Assembly: GCF_052115445.1 (NCBI RefSeq)
Contig: NZ_JBFRGR010000001.1
Coordinates: forward strand, 186,001 to 250,000
Source: Paenibacillus_E sp052115445
GTDB taxonomy: Bacteria; Bacillota; Bacilli; Paenibacillales; NBRC-103111
Direction of reading: 5' to 3'
DNA: 64,000 nt
Positions within the stretch are counted from its first letter, which is position 1. Each line of letters begins with the position of its first letter. Below are positions 9,969 to 18,859 of the stretch, piece by piece. The position numbers and the translations under genes were made by a program. The notes beneath the pieces are model-generated. The model saw nothing but the letters and a program-made list of their open reading frames with translations. It was not told the DNA's origin and ran no database searches.

Positions 9969-10562
9969 TTAGTTAGGTCGTTTAATTGGATAAGGAAGCT
10001 CCAAATGTCCCATTAAACTATCTACTTGCTTACCATCTTTCGTTACGTACAATGTCTTTACTTCTGGGAATTGAAAAATCGTTTTCTTCAGTGCTTGTAC
10101 GAATAACTCTTCCCCTGGAGCACCTAATTGCGTTTTGGGACCGAATGTCATATCCAGCTTCATTTCGCCTTTGACGCTATCAAATTTCACACTTGTGAAT
10201 TTCAAATCATCGAATAAGGGAATGGCCTTCGGATCATCACTTTTCTGAAGAGCTTTAAGAGCAGCCTCATAGGCATCAGAGTCCTTCTCTACACTCACTG
10301 TGACCACTTTTTCAACGAGCTTCATTTCATCTTGATCACTATAATAAGCTTTTACCTGCAACTGCTTATGAGGCGCTACTGTAGGTTTTGGTGTGATCGT
10401 TGGTGTGGAAGGTGTTGCAATAGGTGTAGAAGTTGCTTGCGGTACAGTCGTAGCGGCCCCAGTTAATTGAGTTTTCTGGCCACAAGCCGTAACAGACAAT
10501 GTGATGGCACTTACAAGGAGCGCTCCTCGAACTAGGCGACTTGTTTTGTTCATCTTATTCAC
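9969..10562 (-). CDS. GerMN-domain lipoprotein
   Basis: A 197-residue lipoprotein. The lipobox (SVTAC, Cys27) follows a short signal sequence. A Thr/Pro-rich spacer (about 30-65) leads to a single GerMN-like domain (about 68-185), with the recognisable pattern of YYSD, a middle ALKALQ helix and a C-terminal region with LYVTKDGK. GerMN domains occur in the spore germination protein GerM and in cell-wall-associated lipoproteins. Its position between an amidase and an SLH protein suggests an envelope role. An AAGGAGTG site precedes the ATG. A Paenibacillus-type cluster is inferred from the order only. Confidence 0.85.
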   Translation of the reverse strand: MNKMNKTSRLVRGALLVSAITLSVTACGQKTQLTGAATTVPQATSTPIATPSTPTITPKPTVAPHKQLQVKAYYSDQDEMKLVEKVVTVSVEKDSDAYEAALKALQKSDDPKAIPLFDDLKFTSVKFDSVKGEMKLDMTFGPKTQLGAPGEELFVQALKKTIFQFPEVKTLYVTKDGKQVDSLMGHLELPYPIKRPN

Positions 10563-10621
10563 TCCTTAGCGTTATGCCTAGACAGGCTAGCCTATTTTGA
10601 TCCGCTTGATGGTCAACATGC

Positions 10622-12124
10622 TTACTTAAGGTTCAAATATTCCTTAATCGCGGCAACAAGTGAAGCAGCTAATTTGTCCTGGAATGCCTCTTTGTACATC
10701 GCAGATTCATCATTCTTATTGGACAAATAACCGACTTCAAGCAAGACTGCAGGCATACTAGTTTTGGTGATAACGCGGAAATCTGCTTGACGAACCTTTC
10801 GATCAGCAAACCCAGTAGCTGGAACAGCGTACTTATGAATTACGTTGGCGAAATCTAAGCTTTCTGGCCTGTTATAGTATGTTTCCGTTCCTGACACAGT
10901 TGCTTTGGCACTGTTTCCGTGGATCGATAAAAATAAGTCTGCTGAAATATCATTGGCAAAAGAAACACGATCATCTAATGGAATAAAAGTATCATCAGAA
11001 CGGGTCATCAGAACATGCATCCGCTTATCTTTCGCTAATAGTGCCTCTACCTTCTTCGCTGTAGCAAGTGTAAATTCCTTCTCATGCTTACCCGTAATAG
11101 AAAGTGCGCCAGGATCATTGTCACCGTGACCAGCATCGATGATAACCGTTAATTTCCTCTCACCAATCGAAGCCTTCCATTGATTAGGAAGTTTAGACGT
11201 AATCGTCTGGTACTCCGCTGGCGCGTTCAAATCCAGAATAATTCGAACTGTTGCCGGATTATCATTGAAATTTGAGAATCGCACTTTGGACACTAACGGC
11301 TGCTTGGATGGCAATTCTCCAGAATTTTTAACAAGTAGCTTCTGCAGCGACTCATCCAATGTGGTGTTAGGGAAATCAAACACAAGACGCGAAGGGTTCG
11401 ATAAAGTTAAGACCTTCGGACTTAGGCTTCCATCCTTAGCAATGACTGAAAATTCCGTTTCGGATAGTGAAATAGCAGTAATCACGTGAACAGACGGGTC
11501 AGGTGTGATTGTACCTGTACCTGTACCTGTACCTGTACCAGATCCAGTTCCTGTACCAGNTCCAGTACCGTTTCCTGTGTTTGTCCCGGTAGAAGGCTTC
11601 GTTCCTGGAGGTTTGGTCTCTGGATTTGCTGTACCTCCATCTGGAACTACTTCTACAGGACCCGTAACCGGTTTAGAATCCGTTTCAATATCTTTGAACA
11701 TATGCACGGAAGAAGTAGCGCCATCCCACTTAAATTCAATACCCAATACTTCACCGATGAAACGCAGCGGAAGCATTGTTGAGCCATTTTCTATCTTAGG
11801 TCCTACTTCTAACGTTTCTTTTTTTCCATTAATGATAGCTGTTACATTGTTTATCACGAGTTGGATATTGATTTTGTCCTTCACGATAGTAACTTTACTA
11901 GTAGCTTCGTCCCAGCTCACTTTTGCACCGATTTGTTCGACGATGATTCGAACGGGAACAATCGTATTATCATTCACAATTCGCGGCTGAACACCTTGGA
12001 CTTCTAGTTGCTTCTCATTCATATAAAGCTTAATCGGCTTTGGCGCTTCAGCTCCAAAAGCGGTAGTTGGCAGCAGCAACAAACATGCGAGCAAAAACAA
12101 ACAAAATGCAGGAAATTTCATCAT
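10622..12124 (-). CDS. N-acetylmuramoyl-L-alanine amidase with stalk and AMIN domains
   Basis: A 500-residue secreted peptidoglycan amidase. Order: signal peptide (1-24); a copper-amine-oxidase-N type stalk domain (about 30-145); a Gly-Thr repeat linker (about 165-205); an AMIN domain (about 210-310) that may target it to the wall; and an Amidase_3 catalytic domain (about 325-498). Zinc and catalytic residues are visible as DAGHG, a downstream KEF glutamate, SIHGN and the final LLEVGY glutamate. It cleaves the bond between MurNAc and the stem peptide. The linker is encoded by a hexanucleotide microsatellite. It is the first gene of the three-gene envelope cluster. Confidence 0.93.
   Translation of the reverse strand: MMKFPAFCLFLLACLLLLPTTAFGAEAPKPIKLYMNEKQLEVQGVQPRIVNDNTIVPVRIIVEQIGAKVSWDEATSKVTIVKDKINIQLVINNVTAIINGKKETLEVGPKIENGSTMLPLRFIGEVLGIEFKWDGATSSVHMFKDIETDSKPVTGPVEVVPDGGTANPETKPPGTKPSTGTNTGNGTGXGTGTGSGTGTGTGTGTITPDPSVHVITAISLSETEFSVIAKDGSLSPKVLTLSNPSRLVFDFPNTTLDESLQKLLVKNSGELPSKQPLVSKVRFSNFNDNPATVRIILDLNAPAEYQTITSKLPNQWKASIGERKLTVIIDAGHGDNDPGALSITGKHEKEFTLATAKKVEALLAKDKRMHVLMTRSDDTFIPLDDRVSFANDISADLFLSIHGNSAKATVSGTETYYNRPESLDFANVIHKYAVPATGFADRKVRQADFRVITKTSMPAVLLEVGYLSNKNDESAMYKEAFQDKLAASLVAAIKEYLNLK
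11511..11570 (+). repeat. Hexanucleotide repeat (GTACCT units) in the amidase linker
   Basis: Four perfect GTACCT copies (11511-11534) are followed by six degenerate copies (GTACCA, GATCCA, GTTCCT and so on). On the coding strand they give alternating Gly-Thr/Ser. The unit is six bases, so gain or loss of copies changes linker length without breaking the frame. The ambiguous base at 11560 is inside it. Confidence 0.9.
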
Positions 12125-12338
12125 TCACCTCTATGTAATGTCGGAATTGGGGGATTCGGGGGGATGTAGGAACGCAACCATTCAGCTAATTCTACGAAAC
12201 TATCAGCTTCCATTATATTATAGCAAAATTAACCTATACCTGACAGCACAACCTCCTTTACTTCGACATTCTAGTAATCTATTAGACGAAGCAAATTGCC
12301 AAAAGTTGCAAGATTTATATATAAAACTTGAAAACAAA

Positions 12339-12384
12339 AACAAAGAAGACGTATCCCACTTGGGATACGTCTTCTTGTTTTTGC
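12339..12384 (-). terminator. Terminator after leuD
   Basis: A long near-perfect hairpin (GAAGACGTATCCCA pairing with TGGGATACGTCTTC) directly follows the leuD stop and leads into a T-rich tract on the minus strand. The flanks are also A/T-rich on the other side, so it could act in both directions. The remaining 12125-12338 stretch shows nothing recognisable. Confidence 0.88.
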
Positions 12385-12990
12385 TTATTTGTAAGCTAAA
12401 CGTTTTTGGTGTGCTTGCTCATACGCTGTGATTTTCGCTTCATGTTGAAGTGTCAATCCGATGTCATCCAAGCCTTGAAGCAAGAATTGACGACGGTGCT
12501 CATCCAAATCAAATTGGATTTCAAGACCGTACTCATCAGTCAGCTTTTTGTTTTCTAGATCAACATTTAATTTGTATCCTTCGTGCTTCGCAGTACGCTG
12601 GAACAAATCTTCAACTTGCTCTTCCGACAATTTGATTGGCAGAATGCTGTTTTTGAAACAGTTGTTGTAAAAAATGTCCGCATAGGAAGGCGCGATGATA
12701 ACGCGGAATCCGAAATCTTGAATCGCCCAAGGTGCGTGTTCACGGGATGAACCGCAACCGAAGTTCGCTCTGGAAATCAGAACGGAAGCTCCTTGGTAAC
12801 GATCTTGATTTAATGGGAAATTCTCGATTACGTTACCTGCTTCATCCCATCTCCACTCGAAGAAAAGGAATTGTCCGAAGCCTGAACGCTCAATGCGTTN
12901 AAGAAATTGTTTAGGGATAATTGCATCTGTATCTACGTTTACACGATCAACAGGGCCTACAAGACCTGTATGTTGTTTGAAAGCTTCCAT
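12385..12990 (-). CDS. leuD: 3-isopropylmalate dehydratase small subunit
   Basis: A 201-residue LeuD that pairs with LeuC to isomerise 2- to 3-isopropylmalate in leucine synthesis. The family features are clear: an N-terminal DTDAIIPKQFL stretch with one ambiguous residue, the swivelling-domain motif FGCGSSREHAPWA (near 82-95), and IIAPSYADIFYNNC. AAGGAGA precedes the start. It lies 68 bases after leuC and is closed by its own terminator, so leuCD form a two-gene operon. leuA and leuB are not in the window. Confidence 0.97.
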   Translation of the reverse strand: MEAFKQHTGLVGPVDRVNVDTDAIIPKQFLXRIERSGFGQFLFFEWRWDEAGNVIENFPLNQDRYQGASVLISRANFGCGSSREHAPWAIQDFGFRVIIAPSYADIFYNNCFKNSILPIKLSEEQVEDLFQRTAKHEGYKLNVDLENKKLTDEYGLEIQFDLDEHRRQFLLQGLDDIGLTLQHEAKITAYEQAHQKRLAYK

Positions 12991-13058
12991 GTTCTCATTC
13001 TCCTTAAAGTTTTGCTACAGCAAAACTAGCATTTAAACATTACATTCATTAGCCGAAA

Positions 13059-14480
13059 TTAAGCTTGTTGATATTCTTTAATTTCCCAATCGCGAACGTC
13101 ATAGAAATGACCTTTGATCGCTGCAGCAACAGCCATTGCTGGGGAAACAAGGTGTGTACGTCCGCCGCGGCCTTGACGACCTTCGAAGTTACGGTTGGAA
13201 GTGGAAGCACAACGTTGTCCTGGTTGAAGTACGTCTGGGTTCATCGCCAAACACATACTGCAGCCCGCATCGCGCCATTCAAATCCTGCTGCGGAGAAAA
13301 TTTTATCCAAGCCTTCTTTTTCAGCTTGAATTTTAACACGTCCAGAACCTGGAACAACGATTGCCGTTACACTTGGATCTACGGAGTAACCTTGCGCAAT
13401 CTTAGCTGCTGCACGAAGATCTTCGATACGTCCGTTTGTACAAGAACCGATGAAGACATAATCTACTTTCAGTTCTGTCATAGGTGTTCCTGGTGTTAAA
13501 TCCATATATTCAAGCGCTTTTTCAGCCGCTTTACGTTCATTCTCTGTTTCGAAGCTTTGTGGATCTGGAACCAAGGAAGTAACGCTTGTTCCCATACCAG
13601 GGCTCGTACCCCAGGTTACTTGCGGTATCAATGTATCTGCGTCGAACTCCAATACCCAGTCATACGTAGCGCCTTCGTCAGTAACAAGATTCGCCCACTC
13701 TGCTACAGCTGCGTCGAAATCAGCACCTTGCGGTACATACTCACGACCACGCAGGTAGTTAAAAGTAGTAGCATCCGGAGCAATTAGACCAGCACGAGCT
13801 CCACCTTCGATGGACATGTTACACACAGTCATGCGCTCTTCCATGGAAAGACCACGGATCGCTTCACCTGTGTACTCAATAACATAACCTGTTGCGAAGT
13901 CTGTTCCGTATTTTGCGATAACACCAAGGATCAAATCCTTTGCTGTAACGCCTGGTTTCAAGCTTCCTGTGATACGAACTTCAAGGGATTTTGCTCTGGA
14001 TTGTTGCAAAGTTTGTGTTGCCATTACGTGTTCAACTTCACTTGTACCAATACCGAAAGCAAGTGCGCCGAATGCGCCATGTGTCGAAGTATGGCTGTCG
14101 CCACAAACGATTGTTTTACCAGGGTGTGTAAGACCCAGTTCAGGTCCCATAACGTGAACGACACCTTGATCTAAGCTGTCCAAGTCAAAAAGTGTAACGC
14201 CGAAGTCACGGCAGTTTTGTGAAAGCGTATCGATTTGTTGCTTCGAAATTGGATCTGTAATATTGAAACGATCTTTCGTTGGAACGTTGTGGTCCATTGT
14301 TGCGAAAGTTAAGTCAGGACGACGAACTTTACGACCGGACAAACGAAGCCCTTCAAAGGCTTGCGGTGAAGTTACTTCATGTACTAGATGCAAATCAATA
14401 TAAATAACGCTAGGCTTGCCATCTTCCTGGTTAATAACGTGATTATCCCAAATCTTCTCGAACATTGTCTTTTTACTCAT
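13059..14480 (-). CDS. leuC: 3-isopropylmalate dehydratase large subunit
   Basis: A 473-residue aconitase-family enzyme carrying the [4Fe-4S] cluster of isopropylmalate isomerase. Visible motifs include DLHLVHEVTSPQAFEG near the start, CGDSHTSTHGAFGALAFGIG, GSCTNGR with the first cluster cysteine, and GCSMCLAMN with the other two. Length is normal. GAGGTGA precedes the ATG. The 240-base region upstream, shared with the divergent iron cassette, contains inverted repeats that could be regulator sites, but no leucine T-box is visible. Confidence 0.97.
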   Translation of the reverse strand: MSKKTMFEKIWDNHVINQEDGKPSVIYIDLHLVHEVTSPQAFEGLRLSGRKVRRPDLTFATMDHNVPTKDRFNITDPISKQQIDTLSQNCRDFGVTLFDLDSLDQGVVHVMGPELGLTHPGKTIVCGDSHTSTHGAFGALAFGIGTSEVEHVMATQTLQQSRAKSLEVRITGSLKPGVTAKDLILGVIAKYGTDFATGYVIEYTGEAIRGLSMEERMTVCNMSIEGGARAGLIAPDATTFNYLRGREYVPQGADFDAAVAEWANLVTDEGATYDWVLEFDADTLIPQVTWGTSPGMGTSVTSLVPDPQSFETENERKAAEKALEYMDLTPGTPMTELKVDYVFIGSCTNGRIEDLRAAAKIAQGYSVDPSVTAIVVPGSGRVKIQAEKEGLDKIFSAAGFEWRDAGCSMCLAMNPDVLQPGQRCASTSNRNFEGRQGRGGRTHLVSPAMAVAAAIKGHFYDVRDWEIKEYQQA

Positions 14481-14559
14481 ACCCAGTCACCTCTTGTCAT
14501 TATCCGCATTAGTTTGCTAATGTCATACCCTCATATAGTACTTTAGCACGGATCACGTC

Positions 14560-14612
14560 ATAGTTCCAAGATATAATAACTATAAGCTTGATAGATTATT
14601 CCTATATAATAA
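14560..14612. promoter_or_regulatory. Two inverted repeats upstream of leuC (possible LysR-type sites)
   Basis: ATAGTT-N12-AACTAT (14560-14583) and TTATT-N7-AATAA (14596-14612) lie in the leuC/siderophore divergent region. Their size and AT-rich dyad form resemble LysR-family operators. A LysR gene lies beyond the siderophore cassette, but the assignment is only inferred. Confidence 0.3.
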
Positions 14613-14619
14613 CTAATGG

Positions 14620-14648
14620 TTGACTTTCACATTGATAATGATTATCAT
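14620..14648 (+). promoter_or_regulatory. Sigma-A promoter of the siderophore cassette
   Basis: TTGACT (14620-14625) and TATCAT (14643-14648) are separated by exactly 17 bases. The -10 element lies inside the Fur box, so iron-loaded Fur would directly block polymerase. Confidence 0.8.
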
Positions 14649-14652
14649 TCTC
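14634..14652 (+). promoter_or_regulatory. Fur box
   Basis: The 19-base sequence GATAATGATTATCATTCTC differs from the classical Fur box consensus at about one position. It overlaps the promoter of the iron-siderophore genes, predicting repression in iron-replete cells. Confidence 0.92.
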
Positions 14653-14719
14653 TTAGTGATATCGAATTGGCCATCGATTCACCTATCATTGGAATACATA
14701 CATTCAGGGGGATTTTATT

Positions 14720-15718
14720 GTGCGAAACTTTATTAAACCAGTTACATTTACACTTTCACTCATGTTACTTTTCATCACCGCAGCTTGCGGAACTTCAACT
14801 TCTACACCTACTCCAGCATCAGCAGTTGCTACACCTGCAGCAGATGCAGTGAAAACCATTACACATCCACTAGGAACTACTACAATTAAAGGTACACCGA
14901 AACGCATTGTTACATTAGAATGGGCCTATACCGAGGATGTTCTTGCTCTAGGAATTCAACCTGTGGGTCAAGCTGATACAAAAGGTTACAACACATGGGT
15001 CAATGTGAAGCCTGCACTTGATGCCTCCGTTGTTGATGTGGGGACTCGTCAAGAGCCTAACTTAGAAACGATTACAGGCTTGAAGCCAGATCTTATTATC
15101 ACAAGCACATTGCGTTCGAGTAAAAATTATGAAGCACTTTCCAAAATCGCTCCAACGATCGTTTTCGAATCCTATCCAGCTGAAGGAAAAGGCGATCAAT
15201 TTGAAGGCATGTTAACAACATTCAAGACAATTGCAGATGTAACAGGTAAGAAAGCTGAAGGCGACAAAGTCGTAGCTGATCTTGACAAAGCCTTAGCGGA
15301 TACAAAAGCGAAATTAGCAACAGCGAAAAAAGATGGCGCCGAATTCGCTTTAACACAAGCATACAGTAATCAAAACAATGCGGATCTGCGTATGTTCACA
15401 GACAACTCCATGGTTGTACAAATTCTGCAACGTATCGGATTGAAAAACGTCTTCAAATCAAGCAAGTTTGAGCTATATGGATTCTCTACAGCTTCTGTTG
15501 AAGCTTTACCAGCTGTCCAAAATGCGAACTTCTTCTACATCGTTCAAGATAATGACAATGTATTTGAGAAACAACTGAAAGACAATGCCGTTTGGAAAGG
15601 TCTTGCTTTTGTGAAGGAAAACAAGACTTTCAAACTACCTGGTAATACATGGACGTTCGGTGGTCCATTATCAGCTAAAGTGTTCGCTGAACTTGCTGCA
15701 ACTGCATTAACAAAATGA
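14720..15718 (+). CDS. Iron-siderophore ABC transporter binding lipoprotein
   Basis: A 332-residue FecB/BtuF-family binding protein tethered by a lipobox cysteine (ITAAC, Cys23) and followed by a Thr/Pro/Ala spacer. Family landmarks include PKRIVTLEW, the GLKPDLIITS stretch, and the long connecting helix near the middle. The start is a GTG preceded by AGGGGGA. A Fur box overlaps the promoter, so the substrate is an iron chelate, probably citrate or a siderophore; which one cannot be read from the sequence. Its stop overlaps the start of the permease (ATGA), so the two are coupled. Confidence 0.93.
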   Translation: MRNFIKPVTFTLSLMLLFITAACGTSTSTPTPASAVATPAADAVKTITHPLGTTTIKGTPKRIVTLEWAYTEDVLALGIQPVGQADTKGYNTWVNVKPALDASVVDVGTRQEPNLETITGLKPDLIITSTLRSSKNYEALSKIAPTIVFESYPAEGKGDQFEGMLTTFKTIADVTGKKAEGDKVVADLDKALADTKAKLATAKKDGAEFALTQAYSNQNNADLRMFTDNSMVVQILQRIGLKNVFKSSKFELYGFSTASVEALPAVQNANFFYIVQDNDNVFEKQLKDNAVWKGLAFVKENKTFKLPGNTWTFGGPLSAKVFAELAATALTK

Positions 15719-17775
15719 TCCAACCCGCGATGAAATCGAAAACGAACCGTTTCGCTTATATCGAATGGAAGTCACTTCTTGTATTTGGCGGCGGACTGCT
15801 CGCACTCTGCCTTCTCCTTTTCCTCAATTTGACACAAGGAGAAGCGAACATAACTGTTCATACGGTCATCCAAGCTTTGATATCTCCACAAGATACCCCC
15901 GACCATCATATGGTGCGGGGGCTTCGCATGCCGCGCGCTGTCATTGGTATGCTTGCAGGTGCTGCCCTTGCTGTTGCAGGAGCACTGCTACAAACAGTCA
16001 CCCGCAATCCCCTTGCCTCAGCTTCAACACTTGGCCTGAACGCTGGTGCGTATTTCATCATCGTTTTGGCGGCGGTATTTTTCCCTGCACTAAAGTCTGA
16101 TCATTCCTTGCTTCTAGCGTTATTAGGTGCATGCGGCGCCGCGTTCATGGCCTATTTCATGTCAGGCGGTCGCAAAAGTTCGCCACTTCGCATGGCACTT
16201 GCAGGCATGATCGTAACGCTAGTACTATCTGCCTTCACAAGTGGTCTGCAAATTATGTATGAGAATGAAACAAATGGCTTATTTATGTGGGGATCAGGTG
16301 CGTTGGGACAGAACGATTGGCAAGGTGTCCAATATGCACTCCCTTGGGTATGCATTGGACTTGTCGTAGCTTTTCTTTTCAGTCAGAAGCTGGATATGCT
16401 TGCCTTAAATGAGGAAACGGCTGTTTCACTAGGTGAAAATGTAAATAGGGTTCGGATGGTAGCCCTTGTCTCTGCTATTCTACTAGCCGGAGTTACAGTT
16501 AGCGTTGTAGGACCCATAGGTTTTATCGGCCTAATCGCACCTCATCTAGTTCGATTAATAGGTTTACAACGTCACCGACTATTGATACCAGGGAGTGCTC
16601 TCTGGGGAGCTGTCGTCTTACTTAGTGCTGATCTAGTTGCCAAAATGTTTCGAAGTACACTCGGAGAGCTGCCCGCGGGTTCTGTTACCGCTTTACTAGG
16701 TGCTCCATGGTTAATATGGCTTGCCATTCGTGGCTCCAGAATGAAATCTTCTGCTGAAAGCAGCTCAATGAGTGTTGGTTATGTCGGAACTAAAATTCCG
16801 TATCCTATTCTAGTTATCGTATCTAGCATTGCTTTAGTTTTCTTGTTGCTTTACGGGTTGACGGCTGGAGCCCTGCGAATACCTTTTGCTGAAGTTATCG
16901 CCGTAATAACAGGCCAAGGCGAAGAAATGGCTCGCAATGTTATTCTGAATTTGCGTCTTCCTCGCATTCTCGTTGCTGCTCTTGCAGGTGCCTCTTTAGC
17001 TGTCGCAGGCTCCATGATGCAAGGTGCAGTTCGTAACCCGCTCGCGGATCCTTCCGTTGTGGGTGTCACCTCAGGTGCTGGGATGGGAGCTCTATTGGTC
17101 CTAACCATTTGGCCATCTGCTCCTGGTACTTGGATACCCGTTGGTGCCATCATTGGTGCACTCCTCTCAGCAGGAAGCGTGTATGCCTTCGCTTGGAAAA
17201 AAGGGCTGAATCCCGTTGTCCTCATTCTTATTGGGATTGCCGTTTCGGCACTTGGCTCGGCTGTCATCCAATTTCTTGTCATTAAATCGCAGCTCGGTGC
17301 TGCTCCTGCACTTACATGGTTGGCCGGCAGTACTTACTCTAGGGGATGGAAGGAATGCATCCAACTCCTGATCACGACAGCCATTTTACTTCCAAGTGCA
17401 TGGTTTCTTGGTCGACGTGTAGATCTGTTGGCCTTTGGTGACCACGTGTCACTTGGACTAGGCCTTAAGTTGCAGAAAACAAGACTTCTCTCAGCAATAA
17501 TCGGCGTGTTAGTTGCTGCCATTGCTGTTGCATGTGTCGGCACAGTCAGTTTCATCGGCTTACTCGCCCCTCACGCAGTGCGTCTATTCTTGGGTCAGCA
17601 TCACCAGAAATCTGTTGTCCTTTCGGCCATTCTCGGCGCCACATTGCTTACGGGTGCTGATATCATTGGTAAAACGATACTTATACCCAAAGAGATTCCT
17701 TCCGGTATCGTTGTAGCTATTATTGGCGCTCCGTATCTATTATTCCTCATGTATAGAAGTACTGTTCGCAAATAG
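15715..17775 (+). CDS. Fused FecCD-type siderophore permease (two domains in one chain)
   Basis: A 686-residue membrane protein made of two FecCD permease domains in tandem (about 20-340 and 360-680). Each half repeats the RMPR/RLPR motif, the LQ-GxxRNPLA/LAD stretch and the GxIGFIGLIAPH / GTVSFIGLLAPH motif that contacts the ATPase. Most Bacillota encode these as two proteins; the fused form resembles E. coli FhuB. It overlaps the binding-protein gene by four bases. No ATPase gene follows, so the transporter must borrow one encoded elsewhere. A long hairpin closes the cassette. Confidence 0.93.
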   Translation: MIQPAMKSKTNRFAYIEWKSLLVFGGGLLALCLLLFLNLTQGEANITVHTVIQALISPQDTPDHHMVRGLRMPRAVIGMLAGAALAVAGALLQTVTRNPLASASTLGLNAGAYFIIVLAAVFFPALKSDHSLLLALLGACGAAFMAYFMSGGRKSSPLRMALAGMIVTLVLSAFTSGLQIMYENETNGLFMWGSGALGQNDWQGVQYALPWVCIGLVVAFLFSQKLDMLALNEETAVSLGENVNRVRMVALVSAILLAGVTVSVVGPIGFIGLIAPHLVRLIGLQRHRLLIPGSALWGAVVLLSADLVAKMFRSTLGELPAGSVTALLGAPWLIWLAIRGSRMKSSAESSSMSVGYVGTKIPYPILVIVSSIALVFLLLYGLTAGALRIPFAEVIAVITGQGEEMARNVILNLRLPRILVAALAGASLAVAGSMMQGAVRNPLADPSVVGVTSGAGMGALLVLTIWPSAPGTWIPVGAIIGALLSAGSVYAFAWKKGLNPVVLILIGIAVSALGSAVIQFLVIKSQLGAAPALTWLAGSTYSRGWKECIQLLITTAILLPSAWFLGRRVDLLAFGDHVSLGLGLKLQKTRLLSAIIGVLVAAIAVACVGTVSFIGLLAPHAVRLFLGQHHQKSVVLSAILGATLLTGADIIGKTILIPKEIPSGIVVAIIGAPYLLFLMYRSTVRK

Positions 17776-17792
17776 CGTTGTGTAACCAAAAT

Positions 17793-17850
17793 TAACCATA
17801 AAGGGTAATGAAACTGGATGAAACCAGTCGTCATTGCCCTTTATGGTTAT
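17793..17850 (+). terminator. Terminator-like long hairpin after the siderophore cassette
   Basis: AACCATAAAGGGTAATGA pairs with TCATTGCCCTTTATGGTT (one wobble), with an inner ACTGG/CCAGT stem. It is followed only by a weak T-rich stretch, so it may end transcripts incompletely or protect the 3' end. Confidence 0.7.
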
Positions 17851-17933
17851 TTATTCCTATGTCCAGCTTGTTTCGCCCCACAAAGCTTGATATGATAACC
17901 TTCAAGACATCTATAAAGGAGACACTTCTTCGC

Positions 17934-18827
17934 ATGGAATTACGTCAATTACAGTATGCCATCCAGATCGCCATAGAACGGAATTTCTCACGTGNAGCGG
18001 AGAAGTTGCATATAGCCCAACCTTCACTCAGCCAACAATTGTCAAAACTAGAGAAGGAACTCGGCGTCCTTTTATTTCAACGTAGCACGAATTCAGTTGA
18101 GTTGACCCACGCAGGTTCTCTGTTTGTGGAGAAGTCACAGAAGATTCTCGATATGATCGAAGGCCTCAAAAAAGAAATGGAAGACATTTCTCAAATGAAG
18201 AAAGGCCGCCTAGTCATCGGCAGTATGCCAATTACAGGATCAACGATTTTACCATACGTGGTACCTGTCTTTCAGGCAGCTTATCCGGATATTGAGATTT
18301 CACTCGTCGAGGAGACTTCTTCCAACCTAGAGACCTTAACCGTAAATGGTCAAACCGATATTTCACTTCTATCCTTGCCATTACGTGAAGAATCTCTCGT
18401 CTACGAGACGTTACTAGATGAAGAAATCATCCTTGCCGTTCCGCCGCTGCATCCATTAGCATCCAGCAAAGAGCCAATTCGAATTTCTCAGTTGGAAAAG
18501 GAAGCATTCATCGCCTTGAAAAAAGGACAAGGCTTCCGAAAGCTGACCCTCGATCTATGCCAGGAAGCTGGCTTCACTCCAAATATTGTTTTTGAATCGA
18601 GTAATATGGAAACCGTGCAATCGCTTGTTGCTGCTGGCATGGGGATCGCTTTCGTACCCTACTTGATTTCCAAAAGAAGCTTACATGAGCTTTCTCCCGT
18701 AAACGTCATCTTAGAGGGTAGACCCACACGCAAGCTTGTTATTGCTTATCGCAAAGGTCGCTATATATCCAAAGCTGCAGAAGCATTTATCTCTACAATG
18801 AAAGAGGTTATGCAAACGATTCGTTAG
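17934..18827 (+). CDS. LysR-family transcriptional regulator
   Basis: A 297-residue LysR regulator. The N-terminal winged helix (MELRQLQYAIQIA..., residues 1-60) has the usual AEKLHIAQPSLSQQ recognition region, followed by the linker helix and a two-lobe effector domain (about 90-295). The ATG at 17934 is chosen because AAAGGAGA precedes it and the family begins at exactly this MELRQL motif. One ambiguous base (17995) affects residue 21. The effector is unknown. It lies after the iron cassette and is transcribed away from leuCD, which it might once have flanked directly. Confidence 0.93.
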   Translation: MELRQLQYAIQIAIERNFSRXAEKLHIAQPSLSQQLSKLEKELGVLLFQRSTNSVELTHAGSLFVEKSQKILDMIEGLKKEMEDISQMKKGRLVIGSMPITGSTILPYVVPVFQAAYPDIEISLVEETSSNLETLTVNGQTDISLLSLPLREESLVYETLLDEEIILAVPPLHPLASSKEPIRISQLEKEAFIALKKGQGFRKLTLDLCQEAGFTPNIVFESSNMETVQSLVAAGMGIAFVPYLISKRSLHELSPVNVILEGRPTRKLVIAYRKGRYISKAAEAFISTMKEVMQTIR

Positions 18828-18859
18828 CATAACCTCCAATGTCAAAAGGAGTGGTCCCT

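Noticed and set aside
14481..14559. Leucine T-box before leuC
   Set aside because: No T-box core or terminator/antiterminator pair is visible.
16851..17282. 143-codon minus-strand frame inside the fused permease
   Set aside because: Opposite a clearly conserved permease domain and lacks family features.
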